64,000 nt of DNA from Chryseobacterium sp. KLBC 52 (GCF_003347605.1 NZ_QDFZ01000016.1:18408-82407); one strand, 5' to 3'; shown: positions 31,453 through 41,009, counted from the stretch's first letter. A program made the numbers and translations. The notes: generated by a model not told the origin, from the letters alone.

Positions 31453-32895
31453 ATGCTGGTTATATCCAAAATAAAACCCTTTTTTCTTTCATCCTTGTTA
31501 ATAAGTTCAATTGCTTTTTCACAAGCTCATAATGTATCAGAAGGTTATCAGAAGCCCACAGACCCGTTGGTTGTCCAGAATCTGGAGCAATGGCAGGATA
31601 TGAAATTCGGGTTGTTTATGCATTGGGGAACCTACAGCCAGTGGGGAATTGTTGAAAGCTGGAGCTTATGCCCGGAAGATGAATCATGGACACAGAGAAA
31701 ACCTGAACATGGAAAATCTTATTATGAATATGTGAAGAATTATGAAAATCTTCAGACAACTTTCAATCCAACTCAGTTCAATCCTCAGAAATGGGCAGAT
31801 GCTGTAAAAAAAGCAGGAATGAAATATGTGGTTTTCACCACCAAGCATCACGATGGTTTTGCTATGTTTGATACTCAGCAGTCAGATTATAAAATTACTT
31901 CTCCCAAAACCCCTTTTTCAAAAAATCCAAAATCTGATGTGACGAAAGAAATTTTCAATACATTCAGAAAAGAAGGCTTTAAAATTGGTGCTTATTTTTC
32001 AAAACCAGATTGGCATTCCGATGATTACTGGTGGTCTTATTTTCCGCCCAAGGACAGAAATGTCAATTATGATCCCAAAAAACATCCGGAAAAATGGGAG
32101 AACTTTAAAAAATTCACTTTCAATCAACTGAACGAAATTACTTCCAATTACGGTAAAATTGATATTCTCTGGCTGGATGGCGGCTGGGTACGTCCCTTTC
32201 ATACCATAGATCCAAAAGTGGAATGGCAGCGCACCATCAAAGTAGAACAGGATATCGATATGGATAAAATAGGAACGATGGCAAGAAAAAATCAGCCTGG
32301 TATTATTATTGTGGACCGTACGGTTTCCGGGAAATGGGAAAACTATGTCACTCCTGAGCAGGCTGTTCCGGAACACGCGCTTTCCATTCCCTGGGAAAGC
32401 TGCATCACCATGGGCGATTCCTTTTCTTACGTTCCCAATGACAACTATAAAAGCTCCCAGAAGATCATTGAAACATTGGTTAAAATCATTTCAAGAGGAG
32501 GAAATTACCTTATGAATATTGCACCCGGACCTAACGGAGATTATGATCCGATAGTTTATGAAAGATTACAGGAAATTTCAGGTTGGATGGAAAAAAATCA
32601 GTCCGCTGTTTTTGCAACCAGAAGCATTGCGCCTTATCACGACGGAAATTTTTATTATACACAAAGCAAAGATGGAAAAACAGTAAATATTTTTCACTTG
32701 GATGAAAAAACAAATTATGAGTCTCCATCAACATTAAGTTTTACAGTTCCGGAAAATTTTAAACCGAAATCTTTGAAAATTTTAGGGTTACCAAACAAAA
32801 TTCAATGGAAAAAATCAGGGAATTCAATTGAAATTAATTTACCTAAAGAAAGAGCTCAGTTAAAATATTCAACTGTTATTCAAATACTGCAATAG
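31453..32895 (+). CDS. Alpha-L-fucosidase, GH29
   Basis: 480 residues with a signal peptide (cut after AFSQ, residue ~24). GH29 landmarks are FGLFMHWGTYSQWG, VFTTKHHDGFAMFDT, and the catalytic nucleophile Asp242 in ILWLDGGW. The region LMNIAPGPNGDYDP closes the catalytic domain, followed by a small C-terminal beta-domain. It hydrolyses alpha-L-fucosyl residues from glycans in the periplasm or outside. The GH3 enzyme gene follows in the same orientation after 258 bp, so the two may act on the same glycan. No SusCD is adjacent. Confidence 0.95.
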   Translation: MLVISKIKPFFLSSLLISSIAFSQAHNVSEGYQKPTDPLVVQNLEQWQDMKFGLFMHWGTYSQWGIVESWSLCPEDESWTQRKPEHGKSYYEYVKNYENLQTTFNPTQFNPQKWADAVKKAGMKYVVFTTKHHDGFAMFDTQQSDYKITSPKTPFSKNPKSDVTKEIFNTFRKEGFKIGAYFSKPDWHSDDYWWSYFPPKDRNVNYDPKKHPEKWENFKKFTFNQLNEITSNYGKIDILWLDGGWVRPFHTIDPKVEWQRTIKVEQDIDMDKIGTMARKNQPGIIIVDRTVSGKWENYVTPEQAVPEHALSIPWESCITMGDSFSYVPNDNYKSSQKIIETLVKIISRGGNYLMNIAPGPNGDYDPIVYERLQEISGWMEKNQSAVFATRSIAPYHDGNFYYTQSKDGKTVNIFHLDEKTNYESPSTLSFTVPENFKPKSLKILGLPNKIQWKKSGNSIEINLPKERAQLKYSTVIQILQ

Positions 32896-33101
32896 TTGAA
32901 TTTGTGACTCATTTTTATATTAAAATGACATAGGAAATCGGAGCGTTAAGAGAATAAAGTCTGTGAACGTTAAGAAAATTCTACTGTTTGAGCGCGAGAC
33001 AATTGTTGAACAGGAAAACTAACATCAAATTCGCGCGAGTTTTAGAATTTTTAGAGAACAGATTTTATTTTTAGCGGAGAGTTCCAGGTCTTGAACTTTT
33101 G

Positions 33102-33127
33102 GTTCTTTTGCTTCAAGGTAAAAGAAC
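33102..33127. repeat. Hairpin in the gap between the glycosidase genes
   Basis: GTTCTTTT (33102-33109) pairs with AAAAGAAC (33120-33127); a G-U and a C-G pair extend the stem. It closes a compositionally unusual stretch (about 32938-33127, with GAGCGCGAG and TCGCGCGAG) that resembles dispersed intergenic sequence I associate with Chryseobacterium. It is not a clear terminator for the fucosidase gene. Confidence 0.35.
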
Positions 33128-33153
33128 AAATTTTAAACTAAATTATTCTTTAG

Positions 33154-35817
33154 ATGTGTTTTAAACTTCGATTTGAAATTTTAGGAATTTTCTTGTTGAG
33201 CTCAGTATTTATCTCTGCTCAAAAACCTTTATATAAAGACCCCCAACAACCCATTGAAGCCAGAGTTCAGGATCTGTTGAAGAGAATGACCCCGGAGGAA
33301 AAATTCTGGCAGTGTTTTATGATTCCCGGAGATCTGGATAACGTTCCGAAAGGACAATATTCTCATGGAATTTTTGGTTTGCAGGTAAGCGCAGGAAATC
33401 AGGGAGGCGGAGCAGCAGGACAACTGCTGCAATACAATGCCAGTGAAAAAGCAGAGATACTTGTGAAAAAGATTAATGCCATTCAGAAATATTTTGTGGA
33501 AGAATCACGATTGGGAATTCCAATCATCCCTTTTGATGAAGCTTTACACGGTTTGGTTAGGGAAGGTGCTACGGCTTTTCCTCAGGCTATTGGTCTGGCT
33601 GCTACTTTTAATCCGGAATTAATGACCAGGGTTTCAACAGCCATTGCAAAAGAATCAAAACTCAGAGGAATCCGTCAGATCCTGACTCCTGTAGTCAACC
33701 TTGCCAATGATGTACGATGGGGAAGAACAGAAGAAACCTATGGTGAAGATCCGTTTTTGACCTCCGTAATGGGAGTCAGCTTTGTTACTTCGTTTGAAAA
33801 TAGGGGAATTATTACCACCCCTAAACACTTTTTAGCCAATGTAGGAGAAGGAGGAAGAGATTCATACCCGATTCATTGGAGCAGAAGATATCTTGAAGAA
33901 ACCCATTTAATACCTTTTCACAATGCTTTTACCCAAGGAAAAAGCCGTTCAGTGATGACTTCCTATAATTTGCTTGATGGAAGACCGTCAACTGCAAACC
34001 ATTGGCTGTTAACGGAAAAATTGAAAAAAAACTGGGATTTCAAAGGCTTTGTTATCAGTGATGCGAGTGCGGTTGGTGGAGCAAATGTGCTGCATTTTAC
34101 AGCAAAAGATTATGATGATGCGTCTGCACAGGCAATCAATGCAGGTCTTGATGTGATTTTCCAGACAGAATATAAACATTATCAGCTCTTTATTCCACCG
34201 TTTTTGGATGGGAGAATTTCAAAAGAAAGAATAGATGATGCCGTATCAAGAGTATTGAGAGCCAAATTTGAACTTGGATTATTTGAAAACCCTTATGTTT
34301 CTGCTAAGGAAATTGGTGAATTAAAAAAACTTAATCACAAACCTTTGGCAGAAAAAGCAGCGGCAGAGTCTTTTGTTTTGCTTCAGAACAATAACCAAAC
34401 GCTTCCTGTTCCCGCGAATGTTAAAAAGATTCTGGTGGTAGGAACAGATGCTGTGGATGCAAGATTAGGAGGTTACTCAGGGCCTGGAAACAAAAAAGTA
34501 AATATCCTGGATGGTCTTAAAAATTATGTGAAAAATACAGACACTGAAGTTATATATTCAAAAGGAATTGATTGGAATGTAAAGGACTTTACTACTATTT
34601 CAAGTGAATATTTATCCTCCGAAAACAAAAAAGGATTAAAAGGAAACTATTTTTCCAATACAGATTTAAAAGGCAATCCCGCTTTCGGAAGAGTGGATGA
34701 ACAACTCAATTTTAAATGGACTTTATATTCTCCTGATCCGGAAAAACTGCAGTCTGACAATTATAGTATTCGATGGACGGGAAAACTGGAAGCTCCCCAT
34801 TCCGGAAAATATAAAATAGGTTTGCGTGGTAATGATGGCTTCAGATTATACCTGAATGGAAATTTAGTGATTGATCAGTGGGAAAAGCTGAGCTATTCTA
34901 CCAAAACAGTGGATGTAGATTTTGTACAAGGGAGAAAATATGATATTAAGATCGAATTTCATGAAAATCGTGGCGAAGCCAATCTGGAATTGATCTGGAA
35001 CTATGATTTGTATGATTATCAAAAAGATTTTAAAGAAGCTTTAGATCTTGCCTCAAAAGCAGACTATATTCTTGTTACGGCCGGAATTCATGAAGGAGAA
35101 TTTCAGGACAGATCATCACTAAGTTTGCCTGGAAATCAGGAAGCGTTTATTCATGAGGTTTCAAAACTGAAGAAACCTGTAACTGTTGTTCTCATAGGAG
35201 GTTCTGCCATAAAAACAACATCCTGGAAAGACAAAGTAGGAGCAATCCTGGATATTTGGTATCCGGGAGAAGAAGGCGGAAATGCTGTGGCAAAAACACT
35301 TTTCGGGGCAGAGAATCCATCAGGTAAGCTGCCTGTTACTTTTCCGGTTCAGGAAGGTCAGCTGCCTTTAACTTATAATCATCACCCAACAGGAAGAGGA
35401 AATGATTATCATGATCTGAGTGGAGAACCCTTATATCCGTTTGGCTTCGGGCTCAGTTATACCTCTTTTGAAATTTCTGAGCTGCAATTGGATAAAACCC
35501 AGTATTCAGAAAATGAAACCATTGTGGCTAAAGTCAAGGTGAAAAATACAGGTTCAAAAACAGGAAGTGAAGTCGTTCAGTTGTATATAAAAGATGTATT
35601 GGCGTCAGTTTCAAGACCAATTATTGAGCTCAAAGGATTTCAGAAAATCGAATTACAACCCGGAGAATCAAAAACAGTCACCATAGAAGTTCCGGTAAAA
35701 CAATTGCAGTTTTTAAATGAAAATATGGAATGGATTGTAGAAAAAGGAACGTACAGAATTATGATCGGTAATTCCTCCACGAGTCTTCCTTTAAAACAAA
35801 ATATCGAGATTTTATAG
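33154..35817 (+). CDS. Beta-glucosidase-type glycoside hydrolase GH3 with PA14 insertion
   Basis: 887 residues with a signal peptide (cut near FISAQ, residue 23). The GH3 N-terminal barrel spans ~30-380: GIPIIPFDEALHGL, RWGRTEETYGEDPFL, TPKHFLAN, and the nucleophile Asp303 in FVISDASAVGG. A PA14 domain spans ~490-617 (GLKGNYFSNTDLKG to ANLELIWNYD), inserted in the GH3 C-terminal domain. A fibronectin III-like domain closes the protein (~790-887, LKGFQKIELQPGESKTVT). It is likely a periplasmic beta-glucosidase or beta-xylosidase. PA14 insertions usually shape the active-site entrance. It is paired with the GH29 enzyme upstream. Confidence 0.95.
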   Translation: MCFKLRFEILGIFLLSSVFISAQKPLYKDPQQPIEARVQDLLKRMTPEEKFWQCFMIPGDLDNVPKGQYSHGIFGLQVSAGNQGGGAAGQLLQYNASEKAEILVKKINAIQKYFVEESRLGIPIIPFDEALHGLVREGATAFPQAIGLAATFNPELMTRVSTAIAKESKLRGIRQILTPVVNLANDVRWGRTEETYGEDPFLTSVMGVSFVTSFENRGIITTPKHFLANVGEGGRDSYPIHWSRRYLEETHLIPFHNAFTQGKSRSVMTSYNLLDGRPSTANHWLLTEKLKKNWDFKGFVISDASAVGGANVLHFTAKDYDDASAQAINAGLDVIFQTEYKHYQLFIPPFLDGRISKERIDDAVSRVLRAKFELGLFENPYVSAKEIGELKKLNHKPLAEKAAAESFVLLQNNNQTLPVPANVKKILVVGTDAVDARLGGYSGPGNKKVNILDGLKNYVKNTDTEVIYSKGIDWNVKDFTTISSEYLSSENKKGLKGNYFSNTDLKGNPAFGRVDEQLNFKWTLYSPDPEKLQSDNYSIRWTGKLEAPHSGKYKIGLRGNDGFRLYLNGNLVIDQWEKLSYSTKTVDVDFVQGRKYDIKIEFHENRGEANLELIWNYDLYDYQKDFKEALDLASKADYILVTAGIHEGEFQDRSSLSLPGNQEAFIHEVSKLKKPVTVVLIGGSAIKTTSWKDKVGAILDIWYPGEEGGNAVAKTLFGAENPSGKLPVTFPVQEGQLPLTYNHHPTGRGNDYHDLSGEPLYPFGFGLSYTSFEISELQLDKTQYSENETIVAKVKVKNTGSKTGSEVVQLYIKDVLASVSRPIIELKGFQKIELQPGESKTVTIEVPVKQLQFLNENMEWIVEKGTYRIMIGNSSTSLPLKQNIEIL

Positions 35818-35823
35818 AAATTA

Positions 35824-35852
35824 AAAAAGAGCAGATTTTTCTGCTCTTTTTA
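35824..35852 (+). terminator. Rho-independent terminator
   Basis: AAAAAGAGCAG (35824-35834) pairs with CTGCTCTTTTT (35841-35851) around a 6-nt loop. It ends the GH3 gene. Confidence 0.88.
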
Positions 35853-35873
35853 CGTATATGGTTTTGAATATAT

Positions 35874-36761
35874 TTAGTATTTTCTCGCCAATAGGACGTT
35901 CAAGAGGAATGTTCCTGCCCAGTTACTGTTATTGGTAGTGACGCCATTGGTGCCAATAAAGTCTACACGGGCAACAGATACAGTAAGCCTGGTTTTACCG
36001 CCAGTACCATTATTGGCCAGACTTACAAAAGAGGCTGTAAACACATCCGGGAAACTTGAGTTGTTTCCTGCAGTAAGAATAGGATACATATTGGTAACAT
36101 TGAAAGGAGTACCCTGATATTCATAAACAAGGGTCATTCTGCTGGCATTGGAGTAGGAAGCAGTCTGGGCTCTGTCCACAGAGGTTTTGCTCACAATCCA
36201 CCACCTGTCTGTTGCAGCACCTGAATCGTAACCTGCATTAGCATGAGCGGTCCAGTCAGCAAGGGCCGCTGTTCCAAGTGCATGAGGAGGAATGAAAAGC
36301 TGTGTACCATAAATCTCAACATTACTTGGTTTGGGAAGCACTGTAAAAGATAAATCCCAGGTTCCTCCGGAAGTATTGCTGTTGTTTACAACTTCAGCAT
36401 ACGCTCCTGTAGGAATTACAAATGAAGCAACCGGGGTATTGTCAATTCTCAAAGTATTTCCACTCGAAGCCTGCAACGTGATAGCATTGGGAGAAATGTT
36501 TTTAATCTTATAAATTCTTCCTGTAAAACTGGTGGTCCCTGTTCCTATAACGGGAAGAGTAAAGGTGGCATCCGCCGTTCCGTTATAGGTAATATAATGG
36601 TCAGTAGACAGAATATTGTACGTTGTAGCAGTAATCTGAGTATAACCAGCCCTTAAAGAACCGTTCACAGCAAGTGTACTGTTAGGTGTTGTTGTATTAA
36701 TACCTACTTGTGCAGTTAGGGGAACGACTGCAAATAAAAAGATCGAAATGTATTTTTTCAT
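35874..36761 (-). CDS. Exported surface-type protein with VGINT motif
   Basis: 295 residues with a signal peptide (MKKYISIFLFAVVPLTAQ). The mature N-terminus VGINTTTPNSTLAVNGSLRAG is the same motif type as in the protein at 5368-6162. A beta-helix-like region follows (ATFTLPVIGTGTTSFTGRIYKIKNISPNAIT, split by turns), common in phage-tail-like flavobacterial proteins. The C-terminal ~150 residues end in TFLLNVLLARKY and look like a compact domain. Function is unknown. It is convergent with the GH3 gene and has its own promoter box at 36784. Confidence 0.72.
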   Translation of the reverse strand: MKKYISIFLFAVVPLTAQVGINTTTPNSTLAVNGSLRAGYTQITATTYNILSTDHYITYNGTADATFTLPVIGTGTTSFTGRIYKIKNISPNAITLQASSGNTLRIDNTPVASFVIPTGAYAEVVNNSNTSGGTWDLSFTVLPKPSNVEIYGTQLFIPPHALGTAALADWTAHANAGYDSGAATDRWWIVSKTSVDRAQTASYSNASRMTLVYEYQGTPFNVTNMYPILTAGNNSSFPDVFTASFVSLANNGTGGKTRLTVSVARVDFIGTNGVTTNNSNWAGTFLLNVLLARKY

Positions 36762-36783
36762 ATTGTATAAATTTGGATTTAAA

Positions 36784-36791
36784 CAAAAATA
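36784..36791 (-). promoter_or_regulatory. -7 promoter box (TATTTTTG, minus strand)
   Basis: TATTTTTG on the minus strand, 22 bp before the ATG of the 36761 gene, fits TAnnTTTG. Confidence 0.5.
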
Positions 36792-36873
36792 TAAAAAAAT
36801 AACTAAAAGTCACCGAATGATGAATATTTTAAACCAAATCGCTTTCTGGTGAGAAGGGTTGTTTTTTTAAGGA

Positions 36874-37260
36874 TTAAATCAATCGGCAGGGAACCTCCAG
36901 ATCTTCGGTAAGATAATAGCTGGAACAGAGCCGGTGGTAGCCATCTGCAATGATCAGTTCATTTTGCCCTCTAACCAGTAATAATGGGGAAAGCTTTTTA
37001 TTTTTTTCCACCTTTTTAAGGTTTTCTTTCACATGGATATTCGTCTCCGGCAGAAGGGTGAGTTTACTGGCTCTTAAAATGTCTTTCGACTTCTTTATAA
37101 TTGTAGGAGCTGCCTTTAATTGTTCGACCATTTTTTTTGCTTCCTCAGATTGGAAAAGGAGTTCAAGATAATCCTGAGCAGCAGGAAAATCATGATCTTC
37201 AGGCTCTTTCAGCCAGATATTGTCTTTGGTCATATGATTTTTTTTCACTGATGTCTTCAT
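36874..37260 (-). CDS. ParB/sulfiredoxin-fold domain protein
   Basis: 128 residues, basic and helical in the first ~85 residues. The C-terminal part has the ParB-nuclease-like core LSPLLLVRGQNELIIADGYHRLCSSYYL, with the G-Y-H-R motif, ending in DLEVPCRLI. Proteins like this are found singly in Bacteroidota and are not partition proteins; they lack the HTH domain. Function is unknown. It is monocistronic on the minus strand. Confidence 0.7.
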   Translation of the reverse strand: MKTSVKKNHMTKDNIWLKEPEDHDFPAAQDYLELLFQSEEAKKMVEQLKAAPTIIKKSKDILRASKLTLLPETNIHVKENLKKVEKNKKLSPLLLVRGQNELIIADGYHRLCSSYYLTEDLEVPCRLI

Positions 37261-37440
37261 AAGTGCTTATTTAAAAGATGAATAAATGTATGAAAAATAG
37301 ATCACCACTCCATAAACAACTATCCATGTATTTTGCATTTTGCTTTTTGAAAAAATATTGGTACGATATATGCAAGATTTATCATGAACCGGAATGAATT
37401 TCATTAAATGATATTGAATTAATTGAAACCATTCAAAAAT

Positions 37441-37713
37441 ATGAACATTATGAAAAAGTTATTAATTTCAACAGTATTGTTATTAGGTTTGTCCATGAAT
37501 GTTTCAGCACAGAAACATCCACCTACACCACCGCATCCTTCAAAAAGTGAGCTGGTAAATATTAAAATGCAGGAGCTTACCAAAAAATACAATCTTGAGA
37601 AAAAGCTTATCCTTAATCATCCTCTTGCTACCAAACAGATGAAGAGGGATCAGATGAAAGCCTTAAATCAAAGATATGCAACTGAAAAACGATTACTTAG
37701 AGAGGCAAAATAG
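37441..37713 (+). CDS. Small exported protein, function unknown
   Basis: 90 residues from ATG 37441, or 87 from ATG 37450 (MKKLLISTVLLLGLSMNVSAQ), which gives the more typical signal peptide. The TTG at 37423 is unlikely. The mature part (~66 residues) starts KHPPTPPHPSKSEL and is then a basic helical segment with MQELTKKYNLEKKLILNHPLA and QMKALNQRYATEKRLLREAK. No family is recognised; the helical hairpin with Lys/Arg/Gln resembles small periplasmic Spy-like helical proteins only in a general way. Confidence 0.65.
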   Translation: MNIMKKLLISTVLLLGLSMNVSAQKHPPTPPHPSKSELVNIKMQELTKKYNLEKKLILNHPLATKQMKRDQMKALNQRYATEKRLLREAK

Positions 37714-37801
37714 TACAGTATTTTTGCAATTAATAAAATGGGGAAAACCTTTTTTTATACTTTAAGTTTTAATAAGTTTTCAACGGAATATGAAATTTAT
37801 T

Positions 37802-37833
37802 GAAAGAGAATACGTTTGTGTTCTCTTTCTTTA
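37802..37833 (+). terminator. Hairpin terminator
   Basis: GAAAGAGAA (37802-37810) pairs with TTCTCTTTC (37821-37829), with extra AC/GT pairs inside, followed by TTTATTT. It ends the small exported protein gene. Confidence 0.75.
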
Positions 37834-37939
37834 TTTAAAATGGAATAAAATGCCTTTGTTGATGCATTTTAAGATCAGTTTGAAGAATCATAAAACATCC
37901 AATATTTTTCCTTAAATTCGCATAAAAATTTTTAAAGTA

Positions 37940-39328
37940 ATGAATTACGATATTATTGTCATTGGAAGTGGTCCTGGTGGATATGTTACTGCAATCAGAG
38001 CAGCGCAATTAGGTTTCAAAACCGCAATTATCGAGAAAGAAAATTTAGGAGGAATCTGCCTTAACTGGGGATGTATTCCAACTAAAGCTTTATTGAAATC
38101 TGCTCAGGTTTTTCATTATATCAACCATGCTGAAGATTATGGTCTGAATAAAGTGGAGGCAAGCTTTGAATTCCCGAATGTGATTCAGAGAAGCCGTGGT
38201 GTTGCCAGCAAAATGAGCAAAGGAATCGAATTCTTGATGAAAAAGAATAAGATCGACGTAATTCTTGGTACTGCAAAAGTACAGAAAGGTAAAAAAGTTT
38301 CTGTTACCGATAAAGAAGGAAAAGTAACCGAATATACAGGTACTCACATTATTATCGCTACAGGAGCCCGTTCAAGAGAATTACCGAACTTACCGCAGGA
38401 TGGTAAAAAAGTAATTGGATACAGACAGGCATTATCTCTTCCTGAGCAGCCGAAATCTATGATCGTTGTAGGTTCCGGAGCTATCGGGGTAGAATTTGCT
38501 GATTTCTATAACACAATGGGAACTAAAGTAACTGTTGTTGAGTTCATGCCAAACATTGTGCCTGTAGAAGACGAAGAAATCTCTAAACACTTAGAGAAAT
38601 CTCTTAAAAAGACAGGAATTGAGATCATGACAAACGCTTCTGTAGAAAGTGTTGATACAAGCGGAGAAGGAGTAAAAGCTACTGTGAAAACAGCAAACGG
38701 AAACATTACCCTTGAAGCTGATATCTTATTATCTGCTGTAGGTATTGCTGCTAATATCGAGAACATCGGATTGGAAGAAGTAGGAATCCAGACAGACAAA
38801 GGAAGAGTATTGGTAAACGAATGGTACGAAACGTCAGTACCTGGTTACTATGCGATCGGTGATATCATCCCGACTCAGGCATTGGCACACGTTGCTTCTG
38901 CAGAAGGAATCACTTGTGTTGAAAAGATCAAAGGAATGCACGTTGAGAAAATCGACTATGGCAATATCCCTGGATGTACTTACTGCCACCCTGAAGTAGC
39001 ATCTGTAGGTCTTACTGAAAAACAGGCTAAAGAAAAAGGATACGAAATCAAAGTTGGTAAATTCCCTCTTTCTGCAAGTGGTAAAGCTACTGCAAACGGA
39101 AATACGGATGGATTTATCAAAGTGATTTTTGATGCTAAATATGGTGAGTGGTTAGGATGCCACATGATCGGTGAAGGAGTAACTGATATGGTTGCTGAAG
39201 CTGTTGTAGCCAGAAAACTAGAGACTACAGGTCACGAGATCATCAAGTCTATCCACCCGCACCCAACAGTTTCTGAAGCTATTATGGAAGCTGCTGCTGC
39301 TGCTTATGGTGAAGTGATTCACATCTAA
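37940..39328 (+). CDS. lpdA: Dihydrolipoyl dehydrogenase (E3)
   Basis: 462-residue FAD flavoprotein that reoxidises dihydrolipoamide in 2-oxoacid dehydrogenase and glycine cleavage complexes. The FAD dinucleotide motif is IGSGPGGYVTAIRAAQLG. The redox-active disulfide is Cys40 and Cys45 in GGICLNWGCIPTKA, the NAD motif is VVGSGAIGVEFADF, and the C-terminal His-Glu dyad is in HPHPTVSEAIMEA. All catalytic parts are present. It is encoded alone, flanked by terminators, and 28 kb from the fused E1 gene. Confidence 0.96.
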   Translation: MNYDIIVIGSGPGGYVTAIRAAQLGFKTAIIEKENLGGICLNWGCIPTKALLKSAQVFHYINHAEDYGLNKVEASFEFPNVIQRSRGVASKMSKGIEFLMKKNKIDVILGTAKVQKGKKVSVTDKEGKVTEYTGTHIIIATGARSRELPNLPQDGKKVIGYRQALSLPEQPKSMIVVGSGAIGVEFADFYNTMGTKVTVVEFMPNIVPVEDEEISKHLEKSLKKTGIEIMTNASVESVDTSGEGVKATVKTANGNITLEADILLSAVGIAANIENIGLEEVGIQTDKGRVLVNEWYETSVPGYYAIGDIIPTQALAHVASAEGITCVEKIKGMHVEKIDYGNIPGCTYCHPEVASVGLTEKQAKEKGYEIKVGKFPLSASGKATANGNTDGFIKVIFDAKYGEWLGCHMIGEGVTDMVAEAVVARKLETTGHEIIKSIHPHPTVSEAIMEAAAAAYGEVIHI

Positions 39329-39353
39329 TCTGAAATACAGAAAAATATATCAT

Positions 39354-39383
39354 AAAAGCCTGGAGAAATCCAGGCTTTTTTTG
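39354..39383 (+). terminator. Rho-independent terminator
   Basis: AAAAGCCTGGA (39354-39364) pairs with TCCAGGCTTTT (39369-39379) around a GAAA loop, followed by T. It ends lpdA. Confidence 0.9.
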
Positions 39384-39412
39384 TTGATGCTGCAAAGAAA
39401 TAGAGGTAAAGT

Positions 39413-39445
39413 AAACCTAACAGGTTTCAAAAACCTGTTAGGTTT
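39413..39445. repeat. Perfect 15-bp palindromic repeat (AAACCTAACAGGTTT family)
   Basis: AAACCTAACAGGTTT (39413-39427) and its exact complement (39431-39445) are separated by CAA. It follows the lpdA terminator, so it is not needed for termination. I recall this sequence as a dispersed palindrome in Chryseobacterium and relatives. Confidence 0.75.
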
Positions 39446-39615
39446 GATACTAATACATCTTTATTAAGTAATAACCACATCGAAGAATAGAGGTATTTCT
39501 ATTTTTAGATTAAATTTTTGACCCATTATTATAGATTTTATTAAAATAATTTTAAAATCAACATATTTATAAAAATTAACTTAATTATATCAGGCTGTTT
39601 TCTTACATTTATTCA

Positions 39616-40416
39616 ATGAATTTTGAGAGAGTAGGACTTGTTTTATCAGGAGGCGGTACCAAAGGAATCGCTCATGCAGGAGTATTAAAATTCTTACAGG
39701 AAAAAAATATTGAAGTAGATATCCTTTCCTGCTGCAGTGCAGGTTCTATTGTAGGATGCCTTCATGCAATAGGAAAAACCCCTGAGGAAATCCTGGAATT
39801 TTTCAATTCCGTCTATTTTTTCAACTGGAAACACTTTACATTCAATCAGCCGGGTTTGGTTTCTTCAGTAATCTTCAGAAACTATCTGAAACCTATTTTC
39901 CATGAAATGAAATTGGGAGATCTTGATATCGAGGTGAAAATTGTAGCTACAGAACTTGTTGCGGGAAGCCAGAAGATTTTTGATAAAGACTTTGAGATTG
40001 TTGATGCCATTATTGCTTCATGCTCTATTCCCGGAATAACGACACCTTACATCATTGGTGATGAAATGTATTGTGATGGAGGAGTATTGAATAACTTCCC
40101 GGCAGATATCATCAGGGAAGACTGTGATAAGCTGATTGGCGTATTTGTATCCCCGCCCAACGAAGCAAAGATCAAGGATCTGAATTCCATTAAGGCTATC
40201 GTTTCCCGTTCTTACGACCTTCTGTCCTACAGGATCGAAAAAATAAAATTTGATTACTGTGACTGGTTTATTTCGTCCCAAAAATTATCTTCCTACGGAA
40301 CTTTTGAACGCAGGAAAGACAGATTGGAAGAGATTTTCAATATCGGTTACAAAGCCGCCAAAGAAAGCTACGAAGAAAGTACCTTTTTCACAGAATTAAG
40401 ACAATCCGGAACATAA
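39616..40416 (+). CDS. Patatin-like phospholipase family protein
   Basis: 266 residues, no signal peptide. The oxyanion glycine-rich loop is SGGGTKGIAHAG (11-22). The nucleophile is Ser41, but its elbow reads C39-C40-S-A-G instead of the usual G-x-S-x-G. The catalytic aspartate is Asp154 in MYCDGGVLNN. The core dyad is thus present while the first glycine of the nucleophile elbow is cysteine. It is probably a cytoplasmic acyl hydrolase acting on phospholipid or acyl esters. A terminator follows directly. Confidence 0.9.
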   Translation: MNFERVGLVLSGGGTKGIAHAGVLKFLQEKNIEVDILSCCSAGSIVGCLHAIGKTPEEILEFFNSVYFFNWKHFTFNQPGLVSSVIFRNYLKPIFHEMKLGDLDIEVKIVATELVAGSQKIFDKDFEIVDAIIASCSIPGITTPYIIGDEMYCDGGVLNNFPADIIREDCDKLIGVFVSPPNEAKIKDLNSIKAIVSRSYDLLSYRIEKIKFDYCDWFISSQKLSSYGTFERRKDRLEEIFNIGYKAAKESYEESTFFTELRQSGT

Positions 40417-40417
40417 A

Positions 40418-40452
40418 AAAATCCTGTATCAATTGAATACAGGATTTTATTT
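40418..40452 (+). terminator. Rho-independent terminator
   Basis: AAAATCCTGTAT (40418-40429) pairs with ATACAGGATTTT (40437-40448), with a 7-nt loop, followed by ATTTT. It ends the patatin gene. Confidence 0.88.
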
Positions 40453-40528
40453 TATAAAAGCGGAAAAACGGTTTTGAGTTCTTAAAGAGAAGATAACAAC
40501 TTCCAGCTTCTCACCTCCATCTTCCAGC

Positions 40529-40966
40529 TTAATTCTTCACTACATATCCGTCCTGGCGAACAATTTCACGGTCATTCGCATCATTTACAACCAATGTATA
40601 AGGTGCTTTTTTCGGAGAATCCGTAAGGTAATTTCTCCAGATCTGATAGCTGTGTCCCTCATTATTGAAGTTGATGTAATAGTTACCTCCTGTACCATCA
40701 GGAATCAGTTCACCATCACTGATGATCATGCTTGGTTTTGCCGTAATCTTTGTGTTGGCATTCCACGACTGGTAAAGGTACTTGCCATTCGGTTGTTTGT
40801 CGATTCTGATCTTGAACTTTTTGGTTTTGATAATAACAGTCTTCGGTACCTGCTGAAGGGGAGAAGAAGTAATAAAACCGTCTGTTTTAGGAGCCGGAAC
40901 TTCTTTGGCATAAACGAAAGAAAACTGAGCTAAGCAGAAAGCTCCTAATAAAATATGCTTTATCAT
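40529..40966 (-). CDS. Small exported protein, function unknown
   Basis: 145 residues with a signal peptide (MIKHILLGAFCLAQFSFVYA). The mature protein is beta-rich with KKFKIRIDKQPNGKYLYQSWN and GGNYYINFNNEGHSYQIWRNYL, and a C-terminal strand EIVRQDGYVVKN. No catalytic motif is seen and no family is recognised. It has a consensus promoter box on its strand and stands alone, convergent with the patatin gene. Confidence 0.7.
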   Translation of the reverse strand: MIKHILLGAFCLAQFSFVYAKEVPAPKTDGFITSSPLQQVPKTVIIKTKKFKIRIDKQPNGKYLYQSWNANTKITAKPSMIISDGELIPDGTGGNYYINFNNEGHSYQIWRNYLTDSPKKAPYTLVVNDANDREIVRQDGYVVKN

Positions 40967-41001
40967 ATTGAGTGGTTATTGGTTAACATTTTAGATTCTA
41001 T

Positions 41002-41009
41002 CAAATATA
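41002..41009 (-). promoter_or_regulatory. -7 promoter box (TATATTTG, minus strand)
   Basis: TATATTTG on the minus strand, 35 bp before the ATG of the 40966 gene, matches TAnnTTTG. Confidence 0.6.
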
